This document shows positions 32,239 through 42,404 of a DNA stretch of 64,000 nucleotides, piece after piece. The stretch lies in NCBI GenBank assembly GCA_032358165.1, contig JAALGY010000012.1, forward strand, positions 3,348,001-3,412,000. The letters run 5' to 3'. This stretch comes from Diplosphaera chodatii. Lineage: Eukaryota; Chlorophyta; Trebouxiophyceae; Prasiolales; Stichococcaceae. Within the stretch, counting starts at the first letter, position 1. Each line of letters starts with the position of its first letter. The notes under the pieces are model-generated. The model was not told the origin of the DNA and ran no database searches. It was given only the letters and a program-made list of their open reading frames with translations. The position numbers were made by a program, and so were the translations under genes.

Positions 32239-33926
32239 TCAGCCCGCCGCTGGCGGCGCCGGGCTGCTGGCGTCGGCTAGTGCTGCGGTCAAGCCGGGAG
32301 TCAGGCTGCAGCGGTCCTGGCAGCCGCCCTGTGACGCAGACCATATGCAAGCTTGCAAACAGGTGCCTCGCTGCTGGCGGCTGCAGCTAGCAGCAGGCAG
32401 CACTGCCGCCCGATGGCTTGTGTATCAGCAGCTGGTCGGCCGTCATGCGGCAGAACATATGTAGTGCAAGCGGGTGCGCAGCCCATGCAACGTATGCCGA
32501 CTGCACCAAAAGTGTACAGCATTCCACCCAAACCCACCTCTACGCGCTGGATGATCCTCGCCGTGTCGACGGTGATGTTGGGGCGGCTGTCTCGTGCCAG
32601 GGTCACGAAGTCCTGCGTTGTGGGGGAGCCCTGCACTAGAGGAAAGCCCCCATCAACGATGATGCAGCCGGCCGCTGCGATACCTCAATGTCGCACTGCA
32701 GTACTGGTCGCAGTAGTGTGGGCTACGTGCTCCCACCTTGGGCCAAGGCCCCTGGCTGCTGAGCCATGCTTGGTGGCCAGCGCACCTGCTGCAGCGATGG
32801 CGGCAGACCATCGTAAAACCCCAGAAAGCCGGGCGCCGCGCTGTTCAGGACGGAGACCACGATGCCCTGCGGTGACCACCACAGCAGCAGGCGAACGTCA
32901 GTCCCATGGGAGCTGCACCCATTGAAGAGCTTGTGCAGGGTCTGGGCTGCAGGGTGTGCGCTGCACTCACAATGGTCAGCAGGCACACAGCCGCATCAAA
33001 GCATCAATGAAGACACACCTGGGCGCACCCCGTGTTGAAGATTGCGTGCAAGGTGCCTTGCGGTATGAGGAACGTGTCCTGCACAGCAAGACGGGTGCGA
33101 GTGGCAGTGCAACCGTGAGAGGAGCGATGGCCAGCTGGGAGCAATCAGGACACACATGAGTGGCGCGCGCAAAATCTGAACTGACCTGTGGGTCAATAGT
33201 GTTGAAGGTCACATTGCCGTTCAGCAGGAAGTACGCGGTCACACTGCCGTTGACGCCCATCACCAGCTCGGACCCGCTTGGCTGCAGGATAGGGCAACAG
33301 CAGGGTTTGACACCGCCACAAACACCACCGGGTTGGCAGGTGTGGTGCGGTGCACTTGCCTGCGGCCGCTGCATAACAGGCCAGCTCACATGGGCATTGG
33401 GGATGAGGAAGGTGCACGGCTGCAGTGTGGTGAGCTGCTGCGTCAGCTTCGCCCCTGCAGTGTGTCATGCCAGGTTACTCGGATACGGTAAACACAGTAG
33501 TGCCGCTGAAATAGATTCCAAACAGCACCTGCTGCCCTTCCTAGGCTGCAGCAGGCCTCTGGCGGCGCCATGCCAGACACAAGGTCCAGAAGCGAGCCGC
33601 CCACGGCTCAGCCGCACCCCTTCAAACTCGCCAAGCAACAAGCTGATGCTGCCACGCTGTCATAGGTGCCGTCGCTGCCGCAATCAGTGATCGGTGTGCC
33701 GCAGAAGATGTGTTGGCGCTGAGGTGTACTCACTTCCCACTGCAGGAGCTGAGTTGAACAGGACCCCAGAGCCAGCGGGCGGGTTTGCGAAGGTGGCTGC
33801 GAAGTCTGGTGCAGTGAGGTTTGTGAAGCCCCCCCCTGAACTGACGAGCTTCTGCGTCGCAGCCGGCGCTGCGCACGCCAGCAGAGCAGCCAGCAGCGCG
33901 GCTGCCCTCGCAGGTCCCTGCTGCAT
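32239..33926 (-). CDS. Secreted germin-like cupin protein (cupin A)
   Basis: Seven exons: 33734-33926, 33390-33454, 33186-33281, 33019-33078, 32786-32866, 32538-32630 and 32239-32328; 225 residues. A signal peptide is clear (MQQGPARAAALLAALLACAA then PAATQ). The core reads TLQPCTFLIPNAH, PSGSELVMGVNGSVTAYFLL, DTFLIPQGTLHAIFNTGCAQ and VVSVLNSAAPGFLGFYDG. This is the cupin pattern of motif 1 (HxH-x-E-x-G) and motif 2 (PQG-x-H-x-N) seen in germins and germin-like proteins, which act in cell walls as metal oxidases or structural proteins. The first His of HxH is Asn here (NAH), so metal binding may be weakened. The C-terminus carries GGCQDRC and an Ala/Pro tail. It is a divergent paralogue of the plus-strand gene at 34472. 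Family is firm, activity unknown. Confidence 0.88.
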
Positions 33927-34471
33927 GCTGAAGGGAAAGGATCTGCACGTACTGTACTGTACGTACCTTGGTTGACATGCACGTGTGGGCTCCTGGAGGG
34001 GCAAGTGCTGCGTGCTGCAGATGGTGCCAGATTGCCAAACCGACGCCATCCCAGGCCAGTCCAAGGCCAAGTTGAGCCGATGCCTGACGAGATTGCATGC
34101 TACTGACGGAGACCATGTCAGAAACATGCTGCCAGGGTTGTGCTGTGCATACATGCAGTGGTGACATACACGACAGAGGTGCACCAGGCATTATCGAGGA
34201 CTGCTGCTGTTGCTTCCTGCTGCAGTTTGCAGCCAGCATCTTGGACGCCATCTGGTGCCCAAGTCACATGCGCTGCGCGCAGTGCAGGCCTGCAGCTACG
34301 TGATATTACCAATCATGGTGCAATGCTTGGCCTTTCGACCTCGCTCTGCGTGATGACTTGTCGGCTCGGACTGCACAACTCACAAAGCTCGTTTGCCTTC
34401 GTCTATCTGCTCGATACCAACAAACATAGGGTAACTTGCTGCCGTTGCTGCACCTGATTCTGAGCTACAAA
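33927..34471. promoter_or_regulatory. Shared promoter region of the divergent cupin pair
   Basis: The 545 bp between the two cupin start codons should drive both genes. The side next to cupin A has four GTAC tetramers in 18 bp (33949-33966). No coding region is supported. Confidence 0.6.
33949..33966. promoter_or_regulatory. Cluster of four GTAC motifs upstream of cupin A
   Basis: GTAC occurs at 33949, 33954, 33959 and 33963, 23 to 40 bp before the cupin A start. GTAC is the core bound by SBP-domain factors such as the algal copper regulator CRR1. Whether it works here is unknown, and it may lie in the 5' UTR. Confidence 0.45.
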
Positions 34472-36588
34472 ATGGGTTCCAGGGCGTCCATGCTGGTCGT
34501 CGCTGCTGCGGCGGTTTTTCTGGCGGCCGCTGCTGGGGCTGCAGGTCAGGCGCAGCCAACGGACGGCGGGCCGTTTGCGAACTTCCAGGAGTCGCAGCTG
34601 GTGTTTGTGCCGCCGTCCAACGTGACCCAAGTCAACGGAGCCGTGTTCGACATGATCGACGGGCTGAAAAGTGCGTGAAAAGGTCTCTTGCACTGTTGAC
34701 TGCTTGCAGCGCTGTGCATGTGCTCTTGGCAAGTAAGCAAGCTGCCTTGTATATGAGTGGCAATATGCAGCCTGCACCAGGCACTGCTGTCGTGTGCTGC
34801 GAGGCAGCCCGCTCCTTAACATGTCCAATGCAATGCAAGTCTGTACATGGCGTACTGATGCAGTGTGTGCAACCCTTGCAGCTGCCAACTTGGCGCAAGT
34901 CATCTTCTCGCTTGAGCCATGCACCTTCTTCACCACCCACTTTCACGTGAGCGTGCTTGGATGACAGCCGTTCATCATATATACATATGCGCATCGCGAC
35001 AGACCCCAGAGCGTCGTCGTGCCAGCAGATGTGCTGCGGCCTGCGCTGTGACGAGCACCGTTTGCATGAGTTGAGTATGGTGGTGCTGCAGTTTGGGTCT
35101 GCCCAAAGCGATCCCAGTCAGTGCACGAAAGAAGCGCTGCTAGCTGGATCACTGACCTTGCGTTTACGTAGCATTCATCGCTGTCTGCAGCCCAATGGAA
35201 CAGAGGTCATGACCGGCATCCAGGGCCAGCTGGTGCGCTCTACCCTTGCCGCCGTGTTCTGGTCATTTTTATGCCGTCCATCTTGATGGCATACTGATCC
35301 ATGCTGCGCCAACAACAGCTGGTGCAGTATGGAAAGAAACGAGGCACTGCGCATGTGTCTGAGCCAGCGCCTGCTGACTGCCTGCTCTATTGTGTGGCCC
35401 TGCAGGAGATGTTCATCTTCCTCAACGGCCAACTGCTGCACGTGCCCATACAGCAGTTGGACACCGTCGTGCTCCCGCAAGGTCCGCCTCAACAGCAGCG
35501 TCGCCTGTCTGCCTGGAAGCTGGACATCTCCATGCACATCTGGCGTCACAGCCTACATACAAATACGTGCTCGCTGCCGGCAGAGAACCGCTTCGTGCGT
35601 TCTGCAGGCACTGTGCACTTCTACTTCAACAACCAATGCCAGCAGGTAGGTGGTGACAGCAATCACAGCATGTTGTCTTGGAAAAAGCACCTAGTCAGCG
35701 GTCACCTCCCTTGAACCAGCCGCCATATGGGAGACTGCATTCTTTCTGTACCCCACTCCAAATTTCATGGTGTGCTACTGTATGCTCAATAATGTTTCAG
35801 ATGACTGAACGCAACGAGATTGGCCGTATTCTATGTCTGCAGACTGTCACGCAGTCGAGCCTCAACTCTGCGACGCCCGGAGCCTTCTTCTACAACAACC
35901 CGACGCCAGGCATGACTGCGCCGCTGTGTATCATCCTGCTGTGCTGGTAGCACACAAAGGCTCCTACAAAGATGGCACCCTTGGGTAGCAAGTACAGCAG
36001 ATGGACGCTTGGTTGCTGGCATGCATGCTGATAGCGTGACTGCTTCTAACATCACAGCTTGCTTTCCCGCAGCGCTGCTGGGTGGCAGCCCATCCCCCAA
36101 CGATGTACAGCAGATCATTGCCACCCAGGTGCCGGCACCCATGGCGAGCCCCAGCCCCTTTACGCCCATCACCAACGGCTGCCAGGCGCGCTGTGGTGAG
36201 GTCTTTCAGCAGGTCCAGACCACTGTCTGGAAAAACTGGGGATGTTGGCAGTCAGCAGCAAGGTCTGCATAGTGTGTGTCCAAAGATGCGATAAATGACA
36301 TGACTTGCTGCTGCAAGCATGATCAGTTCTCCTGACCCGTGCATACCATGTGCATGTGCTGGTCTCCAGACGAGGTTGCTGCTTCCTGTGCACCATGTGC
36401 TGCATGCTGAAGAGCACTGTGCATCATGTGCAGCTGGAGTGGCGCCTGCTGCATCCGCTGCCGATGCCGGTGCTGCTGCAGGTGCTCCACCTGCACTCCG
36501 CTGCTGCATTTCTGTATGCTGTCAACATTGCTTGCTCTTGATAGCATGCAGTGCACCCTCTGCATCTTGCCCCAGCGCTGCAAGATAG
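34472..36588 (+). CDS. Secreted germin-like cupin protein (cupin B)
   Basis: Eight exons: 34472-34670, 34882-34946, 35191-35232, 35406-35481, 35608-35645, 35843-35909, 36073-36195 and 36434-36588; 254 residues. The signal peptide is strong (MGSRASMLVVAAAAVFLAAA). The core, LEPCTFFTTHFH joined to PNGTEVMTGIQGQL, FIFLNGQLL, LDTVVLPQ and GTVHFYFNNQCQQ, matches cupin A block by block and keeps the full HxH-x-E ligand set. The split of PQ/GTVHF by an intron is unique to this copy. The exon ending at 35909 is followed by GC, not GT; splicing there restores the frame and aligns with cupin A (GGSPSPND against GSPTTQD). NGCQARC mirrors the GGCQDRC of cupin A. The last exon, an Ala/Pro then Cys-rich tail, is the least certain part. 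Likely extracellular or cell-wall, possibly a metal-dependent oxidase. Confidence 0.85.
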
Positions 36589-37253
36589 AGGATGTGGGTG
36601 TATCATGCGTTCCAGATGCGTGTAGCTCACATCCGGTTGCAGGACGTCGCCTGCGTCTGTTTGCATGAAGCGGTGGGATATTGGTGCGCCGAGGTATACT
36701 CGAGGCGGCAGATGACAGAGACATGGGATGTGGACATGCATAATTGTAGTACCATAGCAGTGTGCATGCTGGCAGCAGGCCAGCCTGCCCGACTGCCTAT
36801 GAAGAGACCGTGCCAGGCATTACCATCAGACCGCTGCATGCCAGTCTGGCGATAGAAACGTGAGCATTACTGCGCAAGGTGCGCCTGCGCTGACATTGGT
36901 CAGGCATGCACAGTAGAAGGACATCAGCCACCACTTGGTCTACATGTGTCCGTGTTGTAACAGAACTAAACCCCTGCCACAGCACCTGCCAGGGCAGGGC
37001 AGTGCCCTGTTTAACCACCGCCAAACTGCTCATGAATCATAACCAAGCACTCGCCAGATCACAGCAACTGTGATGCCTGGCGCATGCCTAATCGCTGTGC
37101 TTCCGCATGGGTCATTACGACCACTGAAAAGCATGCGAGCTGGAGGCGTAGTGGCATCAGCCCGGTGGCACCGCACCGCCGCAGCAGCACTGAGCTGCCG
37201 TCACACCAGCTCCTGTGCATGCCTTCCCTTCCTGCTGCAGTCCTCCGGGGCCT
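36589..37253. other. Convergent intergenic region
   Basis: This lies between cupin B and the RGG-rich gene, both ending here. No coding region, repeat or RNA gene is supported. Confidence 0.55.
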
Positions 37254-40200
37254 CTACAGCCTGCCCTGCGCTCTGAGCCGTGCTCGTGTCCGCGCGGCGT
37301 CGTTCCTCGTGTCGCTGGGCATCTCATCAGGGTCGTAGCCATCTGCCCGCATGCCGCTGCCGTACTGCACCTCAGGCTGCAAGCACCAGATGACCATGTC
37401 AGCTGATGCAGTGGGCAACAGCAAGTCCTAGCCCTGCACTACATCTGTCCCACACAGCCTGTCCCTGTTGGCTATGCTGATACGTAGCTGCTGCAGATTG
37501 ATGACAGACGCTGTACGCCTCCAGATGCAAGCACAGCAGCAGAGGCAGGCGCCCTGAAGCACCACTAAAGTCCCACCTCCTCCATGTACTGTTGATCCTC
37601 GAGCTGAGGCTCCTCAAAGCCCTCGTCGCCATAATCCATGTCCTGCTCCTGCCACTGCTGCTGCTGCCGCTGCTGCTGCGCCTGCCACTGCTGCGGCTGC
37701 TGCCGCTGCCCCATGCCGCGCCCACCCATGCCTCCGCCAGCGCCTGTAGCACGGCAATGCAGGCTGGACCAACAGCCATCTGACGCTTGGCAGACACTTC
37801 CCAGTCCATGAACGACGCTCATCGGTGCTCGTGCTCATTCATGGGGGCTTCCTTTGCGCCGCGCGCATAGCCTGTCACATGGTGGTCACCTGAGAAGCGG
37901 CCTCGGCCATTGAAGCGCCCGCCGCTGCCGCCAAACCTGCCGCCGCCACCTACGAAGCCGCCGCCGCCGCCTATTGCGGCCCCTCGCGCCCAGCTGCGCT
38001 TCGGGTTGCCCAGCTCCAGCGGCACGCCGGGCGCATTCTTCGGCAGGATGCCCACCGCCGCCGCTGCAGATACAGGCAAAGCTATAGGGCTCAGGGTATG
38101 AGCTAAATCCGTCCGCTGCCTGTTCCCAGTGCTGTCTGCAAGCAGCAGAAACATGCAGCACAGGAACACTGAATGCTGCTTGGAATGATGCACCACTCGA
38201 CCCAGAAACCGTGAACGTGCCTGCAGCGTTTGAGGCGGCGCTGGCCACGGCGGCGTCCGGGTTCTGGAAGCCCTGCAGCACCAGCGGCCCCCGCGCCGCG
38301 TGCTGCGGCCCCTTGGACACCAGCGTCTGCAGGGCAGCCCCACCGAAGGTTGTTGCAGCTGTGCATTCGGAGCACATATGCCCGTACACTGACCGTTTCT
38401 GACGCTCAACATGTACAGCACTGGGCCCAGCCCTTGCACTGTGTCGTCAGGTGCTTTCTCGTGTCGTTGCAATCAGAGCTGGCTGCTTAGTCACGCCACC
38501 GCTAACCTTCACACACATTGAGTGGCCTTACCAGGCGTGCAAGAACATACAAGCAGGTCAGTTAGTTGGCGTCCCAGCAGCATCAGAGGTAGACGCGCTG
38601 CACCAACTGCAACTGTTCCCAGACAGGATGCAGTTGGTGCTTCACCTTCCATCTCGAATGCATGCTACTTGTGCGGGTGCGCACACCAGCAAGCGTGCAT
38701 CACCAGCAGGCAGCGCTCTGCCAGCCTTTGACACATTGCACAAAGGCGCCCACATACTGACTCTGTGACCAGGTGTAAGTCAAGCATCTCAACATGACAC
38801 TTGAAGGCTGGAGGCGTGCCATGCCATCGGTGAAGCGGAAGAGCGAGCGGCCGTCGGACACGAGCCACTGGCTGTCGGCGGGGTGCCCCGCCTCGGGCGC
38901 CGACACCTTCACCCCGATGGGCCCCAGCGCGTCGTTGAACGAGTTCAGCGTCGTCTCCTGCATGACAGGAGGAAGTAGGGTGTTGAACACATACCCAAGG
39001 CTGCATAGGCTAAGTGACATACGCCGCAGCTCAGCGTCAAACGTTGTGGTTCTCCTGCTCTGCTGCTTCGTGACATGAACTAGAGGCTTGTGGCAGCCTG
39101 GCTGCTCAGACGCGCCATGCCAAAGCACACTCAAACTGGCTGCAGAAGCAGGGCTGTGGCTGCGCACCGTGTGGAAGCCGCCGGAGTTGAGGGTGACGTC
39201 ACCCTGCGGCGTGATCTGCAGCCGTGCACAAATGGGTCAATCCGTTTTAAGGTGGCACATAGGAATGGATGTGCCATGCTCCTGCCATGCACCTGCTCAT
39301 CTTAGGTGTACATGGCTAGGCTGAACGCTAACAACAACTGCACTTCAAGCGCTTGTGCCATGTGACGCCGTCAAACAGGCCGACGTGCGGAGAGACGTGT
39401 CTTGACTGCGTACCCTGACGATGGTGGTCTCGTGATAGATCACGAGCACGTCGCCTGTGTCCTCGTCGAGGTAGCACTGCTGGTACTGCAGGGTGGGAAG
39501 CAAGGGCACTGAGCAAGGGCAGCAGCAGGGACAGAGGCTTTTGTCTCTGCACATCTTGCTTGAGGACAGCTGCTTGCAGCCGATGGGGAAATATGAATCG
39601 TTTCAACCATGCAATGCAGCGCTTGGTCGATGCGTCGAGCAGCAGACACTCTGGCCTCCTGCACGCCTGTCGCACTTGCCAAGGCGCACACAGATCATGC
39701 TACCCCAACGCGGACAGAGGCGCCTGCAGATACGGAAACAGCCCACCCTGCGGTAGGCTGTGGGGTCTGACCGCCGCTGCTGCGGCCGCGCGCCGGCGCC
39801 GCGCTGCGAGCCGCCCTGCTGCCGGAAGCGGCCGCCGCCTCCGGCGCCGCCGCCGGCCTTGGCAACGCCGCCGCTGACCGCGAAGCCGCGGCCCTTCCGC
39901 CCAAACCCGCCGCGCCCACCTGCGCAGGAGCCACCGTCTGTGTGTCTATGTCCACATCACGGAGACGTACACGAGCGGTGTGCCGCCGATCGCGCTCTGC
40001 AACTGACACCCGTCGAAGCCTAGAGGTCCCAGACCCTGCCTCCCAGCAAGCATGACCGTCCGTGTCTGCTGCTGCCTGTTGAGGTGGTGAGCTGCACCGA
40101 CCCGCACGACACTCCTACCCACGGCTGTACCTGGTTGGCTGCGGCCGGCAGTGACTCCCCGCCCGCCCCTCTGCTGCTGCCGTCCCTGCGCCAGGGACAG

Positions 40201-40397
40201 TCGTCACACTTGATGAGGCAGCGGCAGGCACGAGCGTGGCAGTAGGAATGGCAGCACGGGAGCACCAGGCAAGCTGGAATACCGGCCACAGTGGCCGCAG
40301 CTGCATCTGTGCGGTGGCCGCGCCGCACCTGCGTGTTCTTCTTGATCAGCTGGTCCAGGCTGAGGAACAGGCCCGCAGGCGCTGTGCCGTCTTCCAT
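37254..40397 (-). CDS. RGG-rich RNA-binding-type protein with UAP56-binding-like N-terminus
   Basis: Ten exons: 40329-40397, 40131-40185, 39747-39919, 39414-39485, 39168-39215, 38801-38957, 38221-38358, 37890-38063, 37577-37743 and 37254-37376; phases agree, 391 residues. The N-terminus MEDGTAPAGLFLSLDQLIKK resembles the UAP56-binding motif (LSLDDIIK) of mRNA-export adaptors such as ALYREF and UIF. It is followed at once by RGG/GRG repeats (QQQRGGRG, GGRGGFGRKGRG). A compact middle region follows (CYLDEDTGDVLVIYHETTIV, ITPQGDVTLNSGGFHT, LNSFNDALGPIGVKV, QWLVSDGRSLFRFTDGM). It looks globular, beta-rich and conserved, but I do not recognise it. A second Gly/Arg region (FVGGGGRFGGSGGRF) and a Gln-rich acidic tail end the protein. 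No RRM is present. Nuclear RNA binding or export is inferred from the motifs. The intron after 38221 uses a GC donor. Confidence 0.78.
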
Positions 40398-40840
40398 GCC
40401 CACGCAGCTGCTACTCGGCGTTGCGCAAGCGGCTCACTCGCTATGTCGAGGCAAAGGAGGCCACAGTCTGTATTGAAAAGCTGACTGAGCGAGGGTCAAC
40501 GCTTGACTTGCGGTGTCGGTCGATTTGCGAGCTGATGCACCCAGTGCCGTGACAGGAACAGTGCGTATGTGCCTCACAAACCTCCAAGGTGCGGGAGCTG
40601 ACGAGTGAAGGGTTGCCTGGTACTCGAGCAGACTGTGAATGGTTTCCTGTATTTTGGACTGGGAGTCCCCTAACTGTGCATGTGCAGACGAGCAGGATTG
40701 CAGAGGTTGCTTATGCGTGCTGTACTATGCTTGCAGGGAAGTGAGGCTGACGTGGTCTGGTATTGCACCGTTGCCCTGCTGACATCCGTGGATGTGTGAC
40801 AGCTACGATGCTGAGGTTACACTGTGCTCTGAATAAGGCG
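40398..40840. other. Intergenic, RGG-gene promoter and L24 3' end
   Basis: Flanking genes are head-to-tail on the minus strand. No coding region or repeat is supported in these 443 bp. Confidence 0.55.
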
Positions 40841-41527
40841 CTACTTGTCCTGCTTGTCCGGCCTGTTTGGCAGCGCCTCGCCCGTCTTCTTCAGCACTCG
40901 GACCTTGGTTCCGTCATCGCCCACCCTGCAGCCGAACCACCAAGGTACGTCGGTGCCTCTTCTAAGGCGCTGCGCTGTACAGCACGCGATGAACTTGCAA
41001 GGACATTACCGCAGTACAGTTGGGCACAGCTGACGCTCGCAAGCAGCGTCCAACCTTTCTGACTGATGGCAGGCTGGGCATAGCGCTTAACACTAAAGCC
41101 TGAAGCGCACTGAGTGCGCACTTGTAAGCGATGCGGGAGGCGACCTTCTCCTTGGTGGAGTACAGCATCGCATTGGAGTGGTGAATAGGCGACTCCCGCT
41201 CGCTGATGTTGCCCGGCTCCCCCTCCCGCACCGGCTTGTTGTGCTTCGTCTGCAGCAGCGTGTCACAGGTTAAGTACTAGGAGCAAGCACTGCAGCGAGC
41301 GCCTTGCATTCGGGAACACACTGAGGACAACCTCTTAGTGGGCACAGATATGACATGATGGCGAGGAGGCTGCTGCAGTACATAGCCGCCCTAGCCGTGT
41401 CATGCCAACTTCGGCTGCCACATGCTGCCCTGCCTTCCACAGCTGCATGGCACGCTGGCAGCAGAGCACAGCCCTATCCGCCCTGACGCCCCAGACCGCC
41501 GCTACCCCGAGTAGCTGCTGCTGCCGC

Positions 41528-41578
<51 letters not shown>

Positions 41579-41952
41579 CGCTGTCTCCAATGATGGACGC
41601 GGTAAATGAGGGCGGGAAGCATGCTCACCTTCATGTTGATGCCCTCCACAACGATCTGCCCCATCTTCGTCACCACCTTGGTGACCTTGCCGACCTTGCC
41701 CTTGTCATGGCCGCTGATGACCTTCACGGTGTCGCCCGTCCGCATCGGCATCGGCACCCGCACCGGCTTCCCGTTCTTCGTGAGCTCATAGTGCTCCCAG
41801 TCCTTGAGCGGGCCAATCTTGGCTGCCTGGGTGACTGTGCTGTAGGTGACCGCTATCCTCGGCATGGGCCGAAGACTGAGCTGCCGTCCGCTAAAGCTGG
41901 CATGCCTGCAGCCGAGCGCATGCTGCGGACCGCAGCCCAGCAGTGCCGCCAT
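40841..41952 (-). CDS. PRPL24: Plastid 50S ribosomal protein L24 (uL24c), nuclear-encoded
   Basis: Three exons, 41629-41952, 41122-41249 and 40841-40925, give 178 residues. uL24 binds the 5' end of 23S rRNA and starts large-subunit assembly. The KOW motif is clear: [20 protein letters not shown] followed by [15 protein letters not shown]. The second exon, [20 protein letters not shown] then [15 protein letters not shown], carries the bacterial/plastid L24 signature PIH-SNVML. The end is [20 protein letters not shown]. Residues 1 to ~43 look like a chloroplast transit peptide ([20 protein letters not shown]). The frame is also open upstream to an ATG at 42069 that would add 39 residues; I prefer 41952 because the transit peptide then starts normally. 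Intron 1 holds a long CTG repeat. Identity is very secure. Confidence 0.95.
41530..41577. repeat. (CTG)16 microsatellite in PRPL24 intron 1
   Basis: Sixteen uninterrupted CTG units (CAG on the gene strand) lie about 50 bp from the intron's 5' splice site. Flanking imperfect CTG units extend the tract on both sides. Confidence 0.97.
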
Positions 41953-42404
41953 AATCCCTCTGAACTGGCTGCCAGCTGCTTGCAGAACGAGGATCTGCCT
42001 GCGCCAGAGAACCCCTAGATCGCAGCACACAGACCTGCAGAAGCGTTTGCAGCAGGCGATGTATGCCACAGCAGCGTCGTTTTAGGATCCGAAACGAAGT
42101 TTGCCAGGCCAGACGCCTCCTGGCTTGCTGGCTATCACCGTCGTCCAGGGTTTGGACCGTGTGCTACGGTGGCGTAGGGGCTGGGCGGCAGGACGTAGCA
42201 TATATGCTTCCATCTGCCCGGCAGCGATCATTGCGCAAATTGCCGTGCAGGCACAGGTTGCCACTTAGTGATATTGGACATGCAACATAGGAAGACTTGG
42301 TGACTCATACTCCACCGTTGGCGCTGCTACCGCGCCATCTTGGCTCGATCTGACCATATACACAGTAGTTTTAGGGCGCGTTCGTCGTAGTAGGTGCAGT
42401 CAAG
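41953..42404. promoter_or_regulatory. Divergent promoter region, PRPL24 and citrate synthase
   Basis: The two start codons face away from each other across 452 bp, so promoters of a plastid ribosomal gene and a mitochondrial enzyme gene share this space. A CATATATGC stretch at 42198 is AT-rich but not placed like a TATA box for either gene. Confidence 0.5.
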
